Made by a program: the position numbers and the translations under genes
Part shown: one piece after another, positions 37,598-45,772 of the stretch
How the letters are laid out: every line of letters begins with the position of its first letter
Numbering within the stretch: position 1 is the stretch's first letter
Notes under the pieces: generated by a model
Seen by the model: only the letters and a program-made list of their open reading frames with translations
Told to the model about the DNA's origin: nothing
Databases searched by the model: none
Assembly (NCBI RefSeq): GCF_011300875.1
Contig: NZ_CP049862.1
Location: 2,046,001-2,110,000 of the forward strand
DNA: 64,000 bases
Reading direction: 5' to 3'
DNA from: Sanguibacter sp. HDW7
GTDB taxonomy: Bacteria > Actinomycetota > Actinomycetes > Actinomycetales > Cellulomonadaceae

Positions 37598-38754
37598 TTG
37601 GTGCTGCGGCCGTGACGTCACCCACCGGGCCTGCCGCGGACACGGCACGACCGACGGCACGGGAGCCGCGATCGCTGCGGCGCATGACGGCGGCACGCAA
37701 ACACCCGCAGGACGGCGAATGTCGGAGGGGTCGGCCAACTGCTCCGACAGGTCACGAGCGACCAGCGACACGCCCTCCGCGTGCTGGTCCGGCAACCGCG
37801 CATATCGCGCACGGTGCCCCAGGAGGAACACCGGCCCGTCCCGATCGTGGCGGGAAGCGTGAGCACCAGGAGACTGCCATGCACCTCGCCCCCGGCACGA
37901 CCCTCGCCGAGGCCGACTCGCACACCCGTCCGGTGTCCACTGCCCACGTCCCGAACCGGTCCGCACGGCATGACGAGCGCCCCAGGTTCGTGTACGACGC
38001 GTGCCCCGTCGGCAGCTGGCAGACGAGCTACTTGTACTGCTCCCGGCTAATCTGCGCCACGTGCCGCGCGGTCACGATCGCCGTGAGCACGCACGGGTCA
38101 CAGCCCAAGCAGGAACCTAGCGGACGTGCGACGCGTCGAGGCGTCAACAAAGCCCCTCGCGGCGCGGCTGCGCCCCTTCTCCGACGCGCTCGAAGTCGGG
38201 TCCGTGCGCCACAGCGGGCACGACAGGCGCGCCGCGACCCACACTGAAGTCTCGACCGCCCTCGACACGAGTGCCGAACCACGCTTGCCATCACACTGCT
38301 ACGAGACAGGCTCCAGCCGATGCAACCACGGAACATCCCAGACCCCGAAAAGCAGCGCCCTTAGAGTAGCAATGAAACACATCAGGCGCGGGACTTGAGC
38401 ACCTTGGCATAGTCAACCCTCGCGCCACTATCGACGAAGACCCCGGATCACCCCCGTCGGGGGCACGAGTTGCAGTGCAGATTACTCCCGCTGACTTGCG
38501 TGAGCCGAGCTATCACCCGCGGCACCAGTCACGCGCTCAAACCAATAGTCAAGTGCCTGTGACCGCAGCTAGGCCCATCATGTCCCCTCTCACCACCCTC
38601 ACCGACCAAGCAAGGTTGACCCCGATCCGCACTGCGGGCTCGTGCACCAAACGCAGTGCAGCGAACAGCGCCCAGGTTGGTACTCTCGTTGAACACGGGT
38701 GCGCCCCCTCCAGCACCCTGCGACCTTGCTACCCAACCGATCAGGAGAAGATCC
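37598..38754. other. Long intergenic stretch marking the start of the AT-richer island
   Basis: About 1.15 kb without a convincing conserved gene. The first ~500 bases are as GC-rich as the chromosome and contain one possible small reading frame (37879-38247). From roughly 38.1-38.3 kb onward A and T rise visibly and stop codons appear in all frames. TACTCT at 38681-38686 is a possible -10 for the ATPase gene. I found no integrase, no direct repeat of the tRNA end and no IS ends. Confidence 0.6.
37879..38247 (+). CDS. Possible small hypothetical protein, perhaps a truncated gene remnant
   Basis: The 122-aa frame starts at an ATG with AGGAG 5-9 nt upstream. Its first ~80 codons end almost entirely in G or C, as in native genes here, then the bias collapses near 38.1 kb. 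The N-terminal part has four cysteines (in YDACP, YLYCSRLICATC). The tail is Arg/Ala-rich and looks like out-of-frame translation. It may be a host gene cut by insertion of the island. No family recognised. Confidence 0.3.
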   Translation: MHLAPGTTLAEADSHTRPVSTAHVPNRSARHDERPRFVYDACPVGSWQTSYLYCSRLICATCRAVTIAVSTHGSQPKQEPSGRATRRGVNKAPRGAAAPLLRRARSRVRAPQRARQARRDPH

Positions 38755-40488
38755 GTGCTGTGGCGACTAAGAGACTTTAAAGGAGTCATCTCGGCCGAGC
38801 TAGACATTCGTCCGGGAAAGACGACAATCTTGACGGGAGTCAACAGCAGCGGCAAGTCCTCAATGATCCAGTCGCTCCTGCTTATGACCCAGAGCCTCTA
38901 CAACGACACTTCTTGCGTGCTGAACGGCCCTCTGGTCCGACTCGGAGACGCTCAGGATCTGGTTCGAGAGGGAGCAACCAGCGGCAGCACTCAGTTCAGC
39001 ATCGGTTTCGATCCCCAGTTTCTGGACGGAGGAACCCACGATCGCGTGCGAGTCGACTACGAACTCGTCGCAACTGAGGATCGGTCATCGCTTCGTGCGC
39101 GACGAGTCTCGGTGCAAAGCGCGGCCCACAGTGCGCATCCGCTCGTGCTGTCGCAGCAGAACTCCCGCGGAAGCGACGTTGAGCAAGCGTTGCAGGCCAC
39201 GCACCACCTTGGACAGACCGAAGCGCTGCACCTGAAGTCCTTGCTCGGAAGCGAGAAGCTGCTGCTACGCACCTACGTCATCCATCAAGGATTCAGGCCC
39301 GTCGCCGTCGTGCAATTAATGGCTCCGGAGCTCGTCGAGCGGCGATACGCCTCAGCTCTCGAAGCCCTCCTCTCCGGAAAGTACCGCAGCAGAAGCGCGC
39401 GAATATCATCCGGAGCGCTGCCGGTAGCAATACGCGAACTATCTCGTCTTCTCTCGGACGCAGCCGCCAATGACCCAACCAAGCGGTCCCTGGCCGAGCA
39501 ATTCCACGAAGTGCGCAACGGAAACCCCTACATGTTTGAGCGCATTTGGAACAAATTGGACTTGACTCTCCAAGCCGAGGCAATCTCAACCGCCGCCGCT
39601 CAGCGCAAGGGGAGACCATTTGCACTACTTCCGATACAGGGCACTCTTTGGGGGCACGGAATATCGCCCGGCGTCCTGGAGGGCTCACTCGAGCAAAAAC
39701 TTGGTGCAACATACGAGGTGTTGCGATCCATTAATGACATTCTCGATCGAGTGGCACAACGAGTACAGTATCTCGGACCGCTGCGAGACGAGCCGCGAGT
39801 GGTCTGGAACCACTGGAACGAGTTAGCCCGCGGACTACCGGTTGGCACACGTGGCGAATACTCAGCAGCCGTGCTATCGCGATCCGGAAGCAATGTGGTG
39901 CAGTATCATCCGCCAGAAGGTGGTCCAACTGATGCCACGCTATCCACAGCGGTGAATCGGTGGCTAACTCATCTACAGATTGGCGAGAAAGTTACGGCCC
40001 GTTCACGGGGCAAGTTGGGCGTTGGATTCGACCTAAGGCTCGGAGACTCGATTCGGGACCTAACATCGGTGGGCGTCGGCGTCAGCCAAGCGCTGCCTCT
40101 TCTCGTCGGACTGCTCTCCGCTCCTCGCGGCTCGATATTCATCGTCGAGCAACCCGAGTTGCACCTACATCCAGCCGTGCAAGCTCGACTCGCCGACTTC
40201 CTGTTGATGGCACGGCCAGACGTCGCGCTAGTTGTTGAAACTCATAGCGAGGCGTTCATTACACGCGTACGCCGCCGTGCGGCTGAAGGGGGAATAGACG
40301 TTGCGGACGTTGACATCGTCTTCGTCGAGCCTCATAAGACCGGATCGGAAACCAGGAAACTGCGACTTAGCGAGTTTGGCGACCTAAGCGAGTGGCCAGC
40401 CGGTTTTCTTTCTTCAGCCGAAGAGGATATTCGCGCCATCCTGAGAATGAACATTCAGCGGAGCAGCGAGTCTCACAACAATGGTTGA
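38755..40488 (+). CDS. DUF3696-like AAA/ABC-type ATPase, putative defence protein
   Basis: The 577-aa RecF/OLD-like ATPase has Walker A GVNSSGKSS (28-36), LGPLRDEPRVVW (~380) as in DUF3696-type proteins, a signature-like DLTSVGVGVSQALPLLVGLL, Walker B FIVEQPE (462-468) and switch His in ETHSE (495-499). It has no TOPRIM domain, so it is likely the sensor/motor of a two-component module whose effector is the next gene. GTG 38755 with AGGAG 7 nt upstream starts it. Codons ending in A or T are far commoner than in flanking genes, suggesting transfer. ATG of the next gene overlaps by 8 nt. Confidence 0.82.
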   Translation: MLWRLRDFKGVISAELDIRPGKTTILTGVNSSGKSSMIQSLLLMTQSLYNDTSCVLNGPLVRLGDAQDLVREGATSGSTQFSIGFDPQFLDGGTHDRVRVDYELVATEDRSSLRARRVSVQSAAHSAHPLVLSQQNSRGSDVEQALQATHHLGQTEALHLKSLLGSEKLLLRTYVIHQGFRPVAVVQLMAPELVERRYASALEALLSGKYRSRSARISSGALPVAIRELSRLLSDAAANDPTKRSLAEQFHEVRNGNPYMFERIWNKLDLTLQAEAISTAAAQRKGRPFALLPIQGTLWGHGISPGVLEGSLEQKLGATYEVLRSINDILDRVAQRVQYLGPLRDEPRVVWNHWNELARGLPVGTRGEYSAAVLSRSGSNVVQYHPPEGGPTDATLSTAVNRWLTHLQIGEKVTARSRGKLGVGFDLRLGDSIRDLTSVGVGVSQALPLLVGLLSAPRGSIFIVEQPELHLHPAVQARLADFLLMARPDVALVVETHSEAFITRVRRRAAEGGIDVADVDIVFVEPHKTGSETRKLRLSEFGDLSEWPAGFLSSAEEDIRAILRMNIQRSSESHNNG

Positions 40489-41416
40489 ACTCACGTGGAT
40501 GCTCGACCCTGAGATCGTCATTCCCTCCCCGAACGCCGCCTCGGGCGTAGAATTCTGGGAACGCATGCTTGCGCGCGCCGACGACCGCGCACTCCGCATC
40601 GGCCCCGCTACAATGAGGGCACTGGGAGAACTTGCGGATCAGCCGCCAAGTTCAACGTCGCTGGCCCCTAATGACTTTTGGAGGATTATCGGACAGTTCA
40701 TGTCGAGGGCCATGCCAACATCCGTGTTGCCTCGAGAAATCTGCACGCTTCATCTAGCGGCCGAATACTCACCCCACCTCGGCGACGCGGGGAACGGGCG
40801 ACGGCTTATCGAAGACCTAAGGTCAGCCGGAAGTGCCAATCAATTGGTCTTGTCGTCGTACGCAGGCTGCTGGGCCATGGACCCTGTCACATGCGACCTA
40901 TGCGATAAGTCTCGACTGCACATCATCCACTCGAATAGCGATTCTGAGCCTTCTTGCATACCGGTGGCGCGCGCTTGGCGTGAGGCCTACCTCTCCAACG
41001 CCCCCAACCTGAGCGAACTCCCGGACTTTGCGCAAAGAATGTTCCCAAATCTGGAGTTTCATCCGGGCGCGTGGGATCACGCAGGATCACTGGTTGGTCC
41101 GCCTGACGAGAACATCCCGCTCCTAGTTCATCACTTAGGCGTACTCAACGACGAAGCTCCCCAGATTTGGAAACGGACCTCGACGCGCGACGAGCGCCAG
41201 GCCGCGATGGCAGCTGTTGGTGTTTCGTGTTCTCCGGAGAGCCCAAATACCCACAAGAACAAGGCGGCGATCCGCAGGCGCGACTTCACATTCGATAAGC
41301 AGATCGTTCGATGCGAGTGGCATACTAAACTCCGTCCAACGACAAATCGAATTCACTTCAATGTCGGTGGCGAGACCGTTAGGATCGGTACGATTGTCGA
41401 TCACCTCCCCACCTAG
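40481..41416 (+). CDS. Unrecognised partner of the island ATPase (putative effector)
   Basis: The 311-aa protein has no signal peptide or membrane helix, and I cannot place it in a family. It opens with VELTWMLDPEIVIPSP, has a Cys pair CDLC near residue 144, and ends in CEWHTKLRPTTNRIHFN...VRIGTIVDHLPT (278-311), with His281, Lys283, Arg290 and His292 forming a compact polar cluster that could be catalytic. Its ATG lies within the ATPase gene (8-nt overlap), so the two are almost certainly a functional pair. Codon use is AT-richer than the host. A nuclease or toxin role is a guess from context. Confidence 0.75.
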   Translation: MVELTWMLDPEIVIPSPNAASGVEFWERMLARADDRALRIGPATMRALGELADQPPSSTSLAPNDFWRIIGQFMSRAMPTSVLPREICTLHLAAEYSPHLGDAGNGRRLIEDLRSAGSANQLVLSSYAGCWAMDPVTCDLCDKSRLHIIHSNSDSEPSCIPVARAWREAYLSNAPNLSELPDFAQRMFPNLEFHPGAWDHAGSLVGPPDENIPLLVHHLGVLNDEAPQIWKRTSTRDERQAAMAAVGVSCSPESPNTHKNKAAIRRRDFTFDKQIVRCEWHTKLRPTTNRIHFNVGGETVRIGTIVDHLPT

Positions 41417-41564
41417 GTTTTGCCACTAGTCCGTACGGCGGAAGGAACGGGGGGCTCCCGCGATGCGGGGCGTCTTGTCGGGGCCCGACACGGCAGGCCG
41501 CGTAGCAGTATGATGATAATTGTTCCTGAGCGGAGGCACTCAGGTTGAGACCAGTGAGGGGGTG

Positions 41565-42716
41565 ATGGTGGTGTCGTCGCCGAGCGAGGAGGTGGCGCAC
41601 CGCCTCATCCGATCTGACCTTAGGTTCGCCATGGCAGTCCTTGGAGCTGTCTCCGCGAACCGTGGCCGGGACGAGACGAGCTCATGGCTCGCGCTTTCTC
41701 ACCTCCAGTTCCTGTCACTTGTCGCCTACGAGGTGCGCCACTTCATGCGACGGACCGCAAGAGAGTCGATTCACGCTCGGGCGGGGGCGCACGAACTAGC
41801 TCTCGCAGCATCTAGGCACAGCACCAAACTCTTCAATGACACGAAGAAGTCACAGCTCGAGCTTCTCGCCGAGTTCGTCAGCGCCGCAGCCCGAGACCGC
41901 AACTGGTACCTAGACAACAACCGCGCGCCGCGGCTCGTCCAGAGTCTTCTTGCGCTTGGTCTTCGGGTAAACGACACATCCGTCGTGCTCTACGGCGAGC
42001 AGATCATGTGCACGTCGCACTCAATCAGGTTTCACGCTGGGATCAGTCCACAGGACGAAGGTGCCGAGACGTTCGACCGCGCCCGCGAACTCGCCGCCAG
42101 CCTCCGCGCACTCGCTGGCACCGAGGTCGACGAATGGGGTGGCGACGACTATCTCCGAGAGTGGCCTTCACGCCTCATTGTCGTGAAAGACGCCCAGTTT
42201 AGGGAACTGTACGCTGCGTTGTTCCCGTCAACCGAGTTGCCAGAAGCAATAGCACTTGGGATCCTCAAGAGCGACCTGGTGACACTAAAGCTGATTCGCG
42301 AGATGGTTCCCCTCTCGGATCCGCTCGCTCCGACGACCTTCAAGTTCAGGTTTTCCGGAGTCTGGCAGGTTCTCGAGACCCTACGATCAATTCTGGGTCC
42401 GGGCGGCGACTTCGCCCTACCGGAGGCCATGCGCAAGGATCTCGCGGCTCTCTTTGACGGAGAATCGATCAAGCCAATGACTACGGGCGGCGCACGATCC
42501 CTGCGAAATATCCTCGTGCACTATGGCATCGGCTCAGTCGATGTAGCCAAATTGATCTGGAACGATCCCCTCATCGGCCTTCCTGAGCTCCATTTTGACG
42601 GGGCGGACTGGTTAGCCACTGACCAGATAGTCGGAGAGGCGATCATCGCTTTGCTAGCCATGTTCGAGGGATGGACAGGACCGTTCCACCACACGCTCGA
42701 GGATCTGCACGAATAG
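41565..42716 (+). CDS. Hypothetical protein with HEPN-like RNxxxH motif
   Basis: The 383-aa, mostly helical, soluble protein is of unknown family. Near the C-terminus, RNILVH (314-319) in the helix ARSLRNILVHYGIGS fits the Rx4H (RNxxxH) catalytic signature of HEPN ribonucleases. An N-terminal helical part includes YEVRHFMRRTARESIHARAG. ATG 41565 follows GAGGGGGTG; an in-frame TTG at 41520 is a longer alternative. It is preceded by an AT-rich TATGATGATAAT stretch (41509-41520) that could hold a promoter. It lies in the same orientation as the ATPase pair, 148 bp downstream, with intermediate codon bias. Confidence 0.72.
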   Translation: MVVSSPSEEVAHRLIRSDLRFAMAVLGAVSANRGRDETSSWLALSHLQFLSLVAYEVRHFMRRTARESIHARAGAHELALAASRHSTKLFNDTKKSQLELLAEFVSAAARDRNWYLDNNRAPRLVQSLLALGLRVNDTSVVLYGEQIMCTSHSIRFHAGISPQDEGAETFDRARELAASLRALAGTEVDEWGGDDYLREWPSRLIVVKDAQFRELYAALFPSTELPEAIALGILKSDLVTLKLIREMVPLSDPLAPTTFKFRFSGVWQVLETLRSILGPGGDFALPEAMRKDLAALFDGESIKPMTTGGARSLRNILVHYGIGSVDVAKLIWNDPLIGLPELHFDGADWLATDQIVGEAIIALLAMFEGWTGPFHHTLEDLHE

Positions 42717-42830
42717 GCCACGCCAAGGCACTACGCGACCGCTAGTTGTAGTTCCCACAGTCGCCGTCCACCGAATCGCCAGCGAGATCCCTGCAAACTA
42801 CGCCATTCACATGCTGGCGCAACAACGACC

Positions 42831-42857
42831 GAGAGCCCGGCCAATGGCCGGGCTCTC
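42831..42857 (-). terminator. Terminator of tRNA-Ala
   Basis: GAGAGCCCGGCC (42831-42842) and GGCCGGGCTCTC (42846-42857) form a perfect 12-bp stem with loop AAT, 57 nt past the tRNA 3' end on the minus strand. Confidence 0.85.
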
Positions 42858-42912
42858 GAACTACAAACGATGCTGCGGGGCATCTCTGAACGATGTCCCG
42901 ACTCATCACACG

Positions 42913-42987
<75 letters not shown>

Positions 42988-43000
42988 GCGAACAGAGAAG

Positions 43001-43006
43001 ATACTA
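43001..43006 (-). promoter_or_regulatory. -10 box of tRNA-Ala
   Basis: Minus-strand TAGTAT lies 13 nt upstream of the mature tRNA 5' end; no clear -35 is visible. Confidence 0.4.
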
Positions 43007-43038
43007 GCTGCTCGCGGAGGCTGCCGCGGACCACAGAG

Positions 43039-43875
43039 CTACGCCCGCCGGACGAGCACGTCTCCGAACGCCGTCGCAGCGTGGATCTCGGCGGTCTCGT
43101 CCCCGTCTGCGGGGCCGTCGGTGGGCGGCAGCTCGTTGCGGACGTGGCCCTGAGCCGTGGTTGCGTCGAGCCAGGCCGCGGTGCCTTCGGGGACGCCGAC
43201 CTCGATGGTGCCGAAGGAAGTCTTGGCGGTGACGCTCCCCGATCGCACGCGGTCGACGCGGATGCTGCCGTGCGCGGTCTTCGCGGTGAGGGTTCCGGTC
43301 ATGTCGCCGACGACGACGTCGCCCGCGCTGCCCGCGACCTCGAGCGTGCCGTGCAGGGTGGCGACGGTCGTCGTGCCGGCGGCCGAGCGGATGCGGCCGT
43401 CGCCGTCGAGCGTGCCGATGCGGACGCTGCCAGCGCTCGCCTTGACGTTGAGGCTGCTGGCGACGTGCCCGACGACGACGGAGCCGGCGGAGGCGGCGAG
43501 GTCGAGCCGGTCGACGTCGTCGAGCCGCACGTCGCCCGCGGTGAGCGCGAGGTTGACGACGCCGAGGCTGCCCTGGGCGTTGAGCACCCCGGCCTTGCCG
43601 GACAGGTGGGTGCCGAGGGGCACCTCAAGGGTGATGGTGGCGGTGCCGGCTGCGAACGGGAGGACGTACTGGGTCCACGAGCCGGGGTAGGTGATGCGGA
43701 TGGCGTCGGCGTCGCGTTCGACGCGGATGGCCTCGGCGGCGCGGACGGAGCCGGACCTGGCGGGGTCGGTCGGGGTGACCGTGACGACGAGGTCGTCGCG
43801 CTCGGTGGCGCGAACCTCGAGGACGCCGAAGGGCACGTCGACGACGACAGGGGCGGGTGCAGCGAAGGTGGTCAT
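43039..43875 (-). CDS. DUF4097-family beta-repeat protein
   Basis: The 278-aa protein consists of short beta-helix-like repeats (LTAGDVRLDDV, LAASAGSVVVGHV, VKASAGSVRIGTL, VAGSAGDVVVGDM, KTSFGTIEVGV), the pattern of DUF4097/DUF4098 proteins; the function of the family is not known. There is no signal peptide, so it is probably cytoplasmic. ATG 43875 is preferred (GGAG upstream) over the in-frame upstream Met. It is 24 nt downstream of the RHH regulator gene, so they form an operon read from the palindromic promoter at 44.4 kb. Confidence 0.87.
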   Translation of the reverse strand: MTTFAAPAPVVVDVPFGVLEVRATERDDLVVTVTPTDPARSGSVRAAEAIRVERDADAIRITYPGSWTQYVLPFAAGTATITLEVPLGTHLSGKAGVLNAQGSLGVVNLALTAGDVRLDDVDRLDLAASAGSVVVGHVASSLNVKASAGSVRIGTLDGDGRIRSAAGTTTVATLHGTLEVAGSAGDVVVGDMTGTLTAKTAHGSIRVDRVRSGSVTAKTSFGTIEVGVPEGTAAWLDATTAQGHVRNELPPTDGPADGDETAEIHAATAFGDVLVRRA

Positions 43876-43899
43876 GAGGACTCCAGGCAACGGGACGGT

Positions 43900-44379
43900 T
43901 CAGCGGACCCAACCGGTGACGCGGCGGGCGCCGCTCCCGGGGGTTGCGCCACGAGCGGGTGCGGCCGCCTGCTGACCGAGTGCGGTCGCGACGGCGCGGA
44001 CGAGCCAGGTGTTGACGGAGACGCCGTCGCGCGTGGCGGCGGTCTCGACCTGGGACTTGAGGTGGTCGGGCAGGCGCAGGGTCGTGCGCGACGTGGACGC
44101 GCCGTCGACGTCGACCTCGACGGCCGCAGCCGGCGCTGCGGCCGCGGGCGGCGGCGTGACGACGAGCTCGGGCGCTCCCCCGCGCAGGCGGACCTCGACG
44201 GCGCCGGGCGCGAGCTCGGCCGAGATCTCGTCGGCCGCCGCCACGAGCACGTCCTGGAGGACGAGCCGCACGGCGGCGTCGAAGGGGGCGAGCAGCCGCT
44301 CGACGGCGGCGGTCTCGGCGGGGTCGACCGCGGCGGCGAGTCGTCGCGTGAGGTCGTCGGCGTACCGGGTGAGGTCCAT
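43900..44379 (-). CDS. Ribbon-helix-helix (Arc/HicB-like) DNA-binding protein
   Basis: The 159-aa protein has a helical N-terminal domain (MDLTRYADDLTRRLAAAVD...), a proline/alanine linker (~75-90) and a ribbon-helix-helix at ~95-135 (TTLRLPDHLKSQVETAATRDGVSVNTWLVRAVATAL) as in HicB-type antitoxins and Arc repressors. There is no HicA toxin gene nearby; the partner gene is DUF4097. It probably autoregulates by binding the palindrome at 44389-44409 directly upstream of its start. Confidence 0.85.
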   Translation of the reverse strand: MDLTRYADDLTRRLAAAVDPAETAAVERLLAPFDAAVRLVLQDVLVAAADEISAELAPGAVEVRLRGGAPELVVTPPPAAAAPAAAVEVDVDGASTSRTTLRLPDHLKSQVETAATRDGVSVNTWLVRAVATALGQQAAAPARGATPGSGARRVTGWVR

Positions 44380-44388
44380 GACTCCACT

Positions 44389-44409
44389 ATGACATCACAG
44401 TGATGTCAT
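44389..44409. promoter_or_regulatory. Near-perfect palindrome, probable operator of the RHH protein
   Basis: Arms ATGACATCAC (44389-44398) and GTGATGTCAT (44400-44409) are exact reverse complements around one central base. It starts 10 nt upstream of the RHH start codon and lies 132 bp upstream of the divergent permease gene. The inner TGATGTCA/TGACATCA resembles typical short RHH half-sites. Confidence 0.75.
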
Positions 44410-44541
44410 GTCGACACCTCGACGACACCAATGTGCGAACCGACGGGACGCGGGGCGCTACGATCGTCCACGGCCCGCAGGATCCCGCGGCCCCGGACCA
44501 CCCGCCCGACGGGCACACCCAACCGAGAACCGGAGCCCACC

Positions 44542-45717
44542 ATGCGCACGACGATCGTGGGCCTCGCCCTCCTCGCCGTCGGCGTGCTCCTCGTCGCGAC
44601 CGGCGTGCTCCTTCCGGCCGACGTCGCCCGGCTCGCGGCCCGCGTCGGCCCCGTCCTCGCGTTCGTCGTCGGCATGACCGTCGTTACCGACCTCGCCGCA
44701 CGCGCCGGGCTCTTCGACGCCGTCGCCGCCCGCGTGGCCCGCTGGGGCCGCGGCAGCACGCTCGCACTGTGGGGGCTCGTCGTCGTCGCGGGCGCCGTCT
44801 CGACCGCGTTCCTCTCGCTCGACACGACGGCCGTCCTCCTCACCCCCGTCGTCGTGGTGCTTGCCCGCCACGTCGACGTCGCTCCCCTGCCGTTCGCGCT
44901 CACGACCGTTTGGCTCGCCAACGCGGGCTCGCTGTGGCTGCCGACGTCGAACCTCACGAACCTCCTCGCGCTGCACGCGTTCGGCGACCCGAGCCCGCTC
45001 GCGTTCGCGCGCCTCACGTGGGCGCCCGCTCTCGTCGCGACCGTCGTCCCCATGCTCGTCCTGCTCGCGCTCTTCCGCCGCGCGCTCACGGGCCGCCACG
45101 GCCACGAGCAGCGGCCGCCCCAGCCTCGCGACCCCGTGCTCCTGCGGACCGCAGGCGTCACGGTCACACTGCTCGTGCCCGCGCTCGTCTCGGGCGTCGA
45201 CGTGTGGGTCCCCGCCGTCGTCGCCGCGGCGGTGCTCGCGGTCGCGTTCGCGCTCCGCGAGCGCGGCGCCCCCGGCAAACCCGGCGCTCTTCGCTGGAAC
45301 CTCGTCCCCTGGCCGACGCTCGTGCTCGTGAGCGGCCTCTTCGTCGTCTTCGAGGCCGCCCACGGGGCGGGCCTCGGCGCGTGGCTTGCGCGCGTCGCGG
45401 GTGACGGCGAGGGGACGGCCGACCTGGTGCGCGTCGCAGCGACCGGCATGCTCGGCGCGAACCTCGTCGACAACCTGCCCGCCTACCTCGCCCTCGAGCC
45501 CGTGACGGACTCCCCTGCGCGCCTCGTCGCGCTGCTCGTCGGCGTCAACGCGGGGCCGCTCGTCACGCCGTGGGCGTCGCTCGCGACGCTCCTCTGGCAC
45601 GACCGCCTCACGCGCCTCGGCGTGAGCGTCCGCTGGGGCGGCTACATGGCGCTCGGTCTGCTCGTCGCACCGCTCACGGTGCTCCTTGCGACGCTCACGC
45701 TGGCCGCGACGCTCTGA
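44542..45717 (+). CDS. ArsB/SLC13-type membrane permease
   Basis: The 391-aa protein has about 10-11 predicted membrane helices with the ion-transporter repeats LDTTAVLLTPVVVVLARHV, LWLPTSNLTNLLALHAFG and the second-half match LGANLVDNLPAYLALEPV ... NAGPLVTPWASLATLLWHDRL, as in the ArsB/NhaD (IT) superfamily. The substrate may be arsenite or another anion; no arsR, arsC or arsA gene is adjacent, so an arsenic role is unproven. CGGAGCC precedes ATG 44542. It diverges from the RHH/DUF4097 operon. Confidence 0.85.
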   Translation: MRTTIVGLALLAVGVLLVATGVLLPADVARLAARVGPVLAFVVGMTVVTDLAARAGLFDAVAARVARWGRGSTLALWGLVVVAGAVSTAFLSLDTTAVLLTPVVVVLARHVDVAPLPFALTTVWLANAGSLWLPTSNLTNLLALHAFGDPSPLAFARLTWAPALVATVVPMLVLLALFRRALTGRHGHEQRPPQPRDPVLLRTAGVTVTLLVPALVSGVDVWVPAVVAAAVLAVAFALRERGAPGKPGALRWNLVPWPTLVLVSGLFVVFEAAHGAGLGAWLARVAGDGEGTADLVRVAATGMLGANLVDNLPAYLALEPVTDSPARLVALLVGVNAGPLVTPWASLATLLWHDRLTRLGVSVRWGGYMALGLLVAPLTVLLATLTLAATL

Positions 45718-45772
45718 CTGCGTCCCGGTCCGGTCGAGCACGCACGGGGGCCCGCGCGCCCGACCACGTCCC

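Noticed and set aside
38475-38780. Plus-strand frame before the ATPase gene
   Set aside because: No ribosome site, no codon bias, and it overlaps the true ATPase start in another frame.
43109-43140. Another PafBC-like motif (GTCGGTGG) inside the DUF4097 gene
   Set aside because: No TAnnnT box follows at 7 nt and it lies within coding sequence.
43900-44379. Classical HicAB toxin-antitoxin pair
   Set aside because: The RHH domain is present but there is no HicA-like double-stranded RNA-binding toxin next to it.
44542-45717. Arsenic resistance operon
   Set aside because: The permease is ArsB-like at fold level only; no ArsR, ArsC or ArsA partner is adjacent.
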